From Aequorivita lipolytica (GTDB lineage Bacteria > Bacteroidota > Bacteroidia > Flavobacteriales > Flavobacteriaceae): a stretch of 64,000 nucleotides of DNA. Below the pieces are notes generated by a model. It was not told the DNA's origin and searched no databases. It was given only the letters and a program-made list of their open reading frames with translations. Positions 63,582-64,000 of the stretch are shown here, in pieces. The translations under genes were made by a program, and so were the position numbers. The stretch is from assembly GCF_007997135.1 (NCBI RefSeq), contig NZ_VORU01000006.1, positions 62,001-126,000 on the forward strand, given 5' to 3'. Position 1 is the stretch's first letter. Every line of letters starts with the position of its first letter.

Positions 63582-64000
63582 ATGCGAATTATTTCTGGAA
63601 CATATAAAGGAAGAAGACTAACGGCACCAAAAAATCTGCCCGTGCGTCCAACTACCGATTTTGCGAAGGAAGCTCTTTTCAACATTCTTAGGGTTCGGTA
63701 TTATTTTGACGAACTTACTGTTCTGGATCTTTTTAGCGGTACTGGAAACATCAGTTTTGAATTTGCTTCGCGTGGCGTTCCTAATATTACTTCAGTTGAC
63801 GCACATCAAGGCTGTATTCAATACATAAATAAAATTTCGGAAGAGTTTTCGTTTCCTATTACCACTGTAAAATCTGAAGTATCCAAATATTTGGATACCT
63901 CCTCTGGGAAATACGATGTAATTTTTGCAGATCCGCCCTATGACTTTGACGTGTCTCAATTAGATACCATAGTTAATACAGTTTTTGATAAAAGTTTTTT
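63582..64000 (+). CDS. rsmD: 16S rRNA (guanine966-N2)-methyltransferase RsmD (5' part)
   Basis: 139 codons are visible before the window ends. MRIISGTYKGRRLTAP, VRPTTDFAKEALFNIL, the SAM-binding VLDLFSGTGNISFEFASRG and the catalytic FADPPYDF (DPPY) identify RsmD, which methylates G966 of 16S rRNA during small-subunit assembly. Its ATG follows the DUF3822 stop with no gap (TAAATG). Confidence 0.94.
   Translation, partial: MRIISGTYKGRRLTAPKNLPVRPTTDFAKEALFNILRVRYYFDELTVLDLFSGTGNISFEFASRGVPNITSVDAHQGCIQYINKISEEFSFPITTVKSEVSKYLDTSSGKYDVIFADPPYDFDVSQLDTIVNTVFDKSF

Overview
The window is a single chromosomal segment from a member of the Bacteroidota, almost certainly family Flavobacteriaceae. The evidence is a short primary-type sigma factor (288 aa), TonB receptors with carboxypeptidase-regulatory N-termini, a TamB gene followed by a lipoprotein TamA (TamL), secreted proteins beginning with the QVGIN...P motif, DUF3822 next to rsmD, and the flavobacterial promoter -7 element TAnnTTTG in front of many genes. 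The genus cannot be fixed from sequence alone. No tRNA, rRNA, CRISPR array or intact mobile element was seen.

Layout. 1-3133: minus-strand operon of a His-rich small membrane protein, a TonB-dependent receptor and a lipoprotein (cut by the window edge), probably for metal acquisition. 3415-8759: a segment bounded by inverted IS3-type ends and containing a dead IS3 transposase remnant, a NarL-type response regulator with a TPR histidine kinase, a zinc alcohol dehydrogenase and a 51-aa lmo0937-type membrane peptide. 8875-17436: housekeeping and stress genes (EamA transporter, two helicases, VF530 protein, an odd zinc-ribbon SDR, a YtxH-like protein, a cold-shock-domain protein with a structured leader, MsrA, a thioredoxin-like protein). 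17444-24875: tamB-tamL. 25141-27308: YceI protein, pirin and a Crp-family regulator. 27537-29452: three tandem secreted paralogues. 29538-32356: two small or domain-of-unknown-function proteins, an MFS transporter and a VTT membrane protein. 32641-33017: three micro-ORFs, two of them clear 28-aa paralogues. 33075-36405: small stress proteins, UspA and the primary-type sigma factor. 36507-45240: SLC13 permease, three MscS-family channels, an OmpA lipoprotein, two SDRs, a VanX-type dipeptidase and a DUF3817 protein. 45243-50668: thioesterase, DUF72, a secreted LolA-like protein and a large BNR/VPS10 propeller protein. 50737-55408: aldehyde dehydrogenase, then a gcvT-glsA-epimerase-pterin dehydratase operon. 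55603-64000: YebC, a lipoprotein propeller, an acyltransferase, a KdsB fused to an iron-type alcohol dehydrogenase, DUF4126, a RecD-like helicase, a membrane-anchored protein, DUF3822 and rsmD (cut by the window edge).

The most interesting items are the tandem micro-ORFs at 32641-33017, with direct repeats just upstream; the KdsB-alcohol dehydrogenase fusion at 58119-59948, which suggests that 8-amino-Kdo is made and activated by one polypeptide; the IS3-bounded 5.3-kb segment flanked by a matching AGG triplet; and the terminator-like hairpin in the long leader of the cold-shock-domain gene. Six genes need non-ATG starts (GTG or TTG), including both tam genes.
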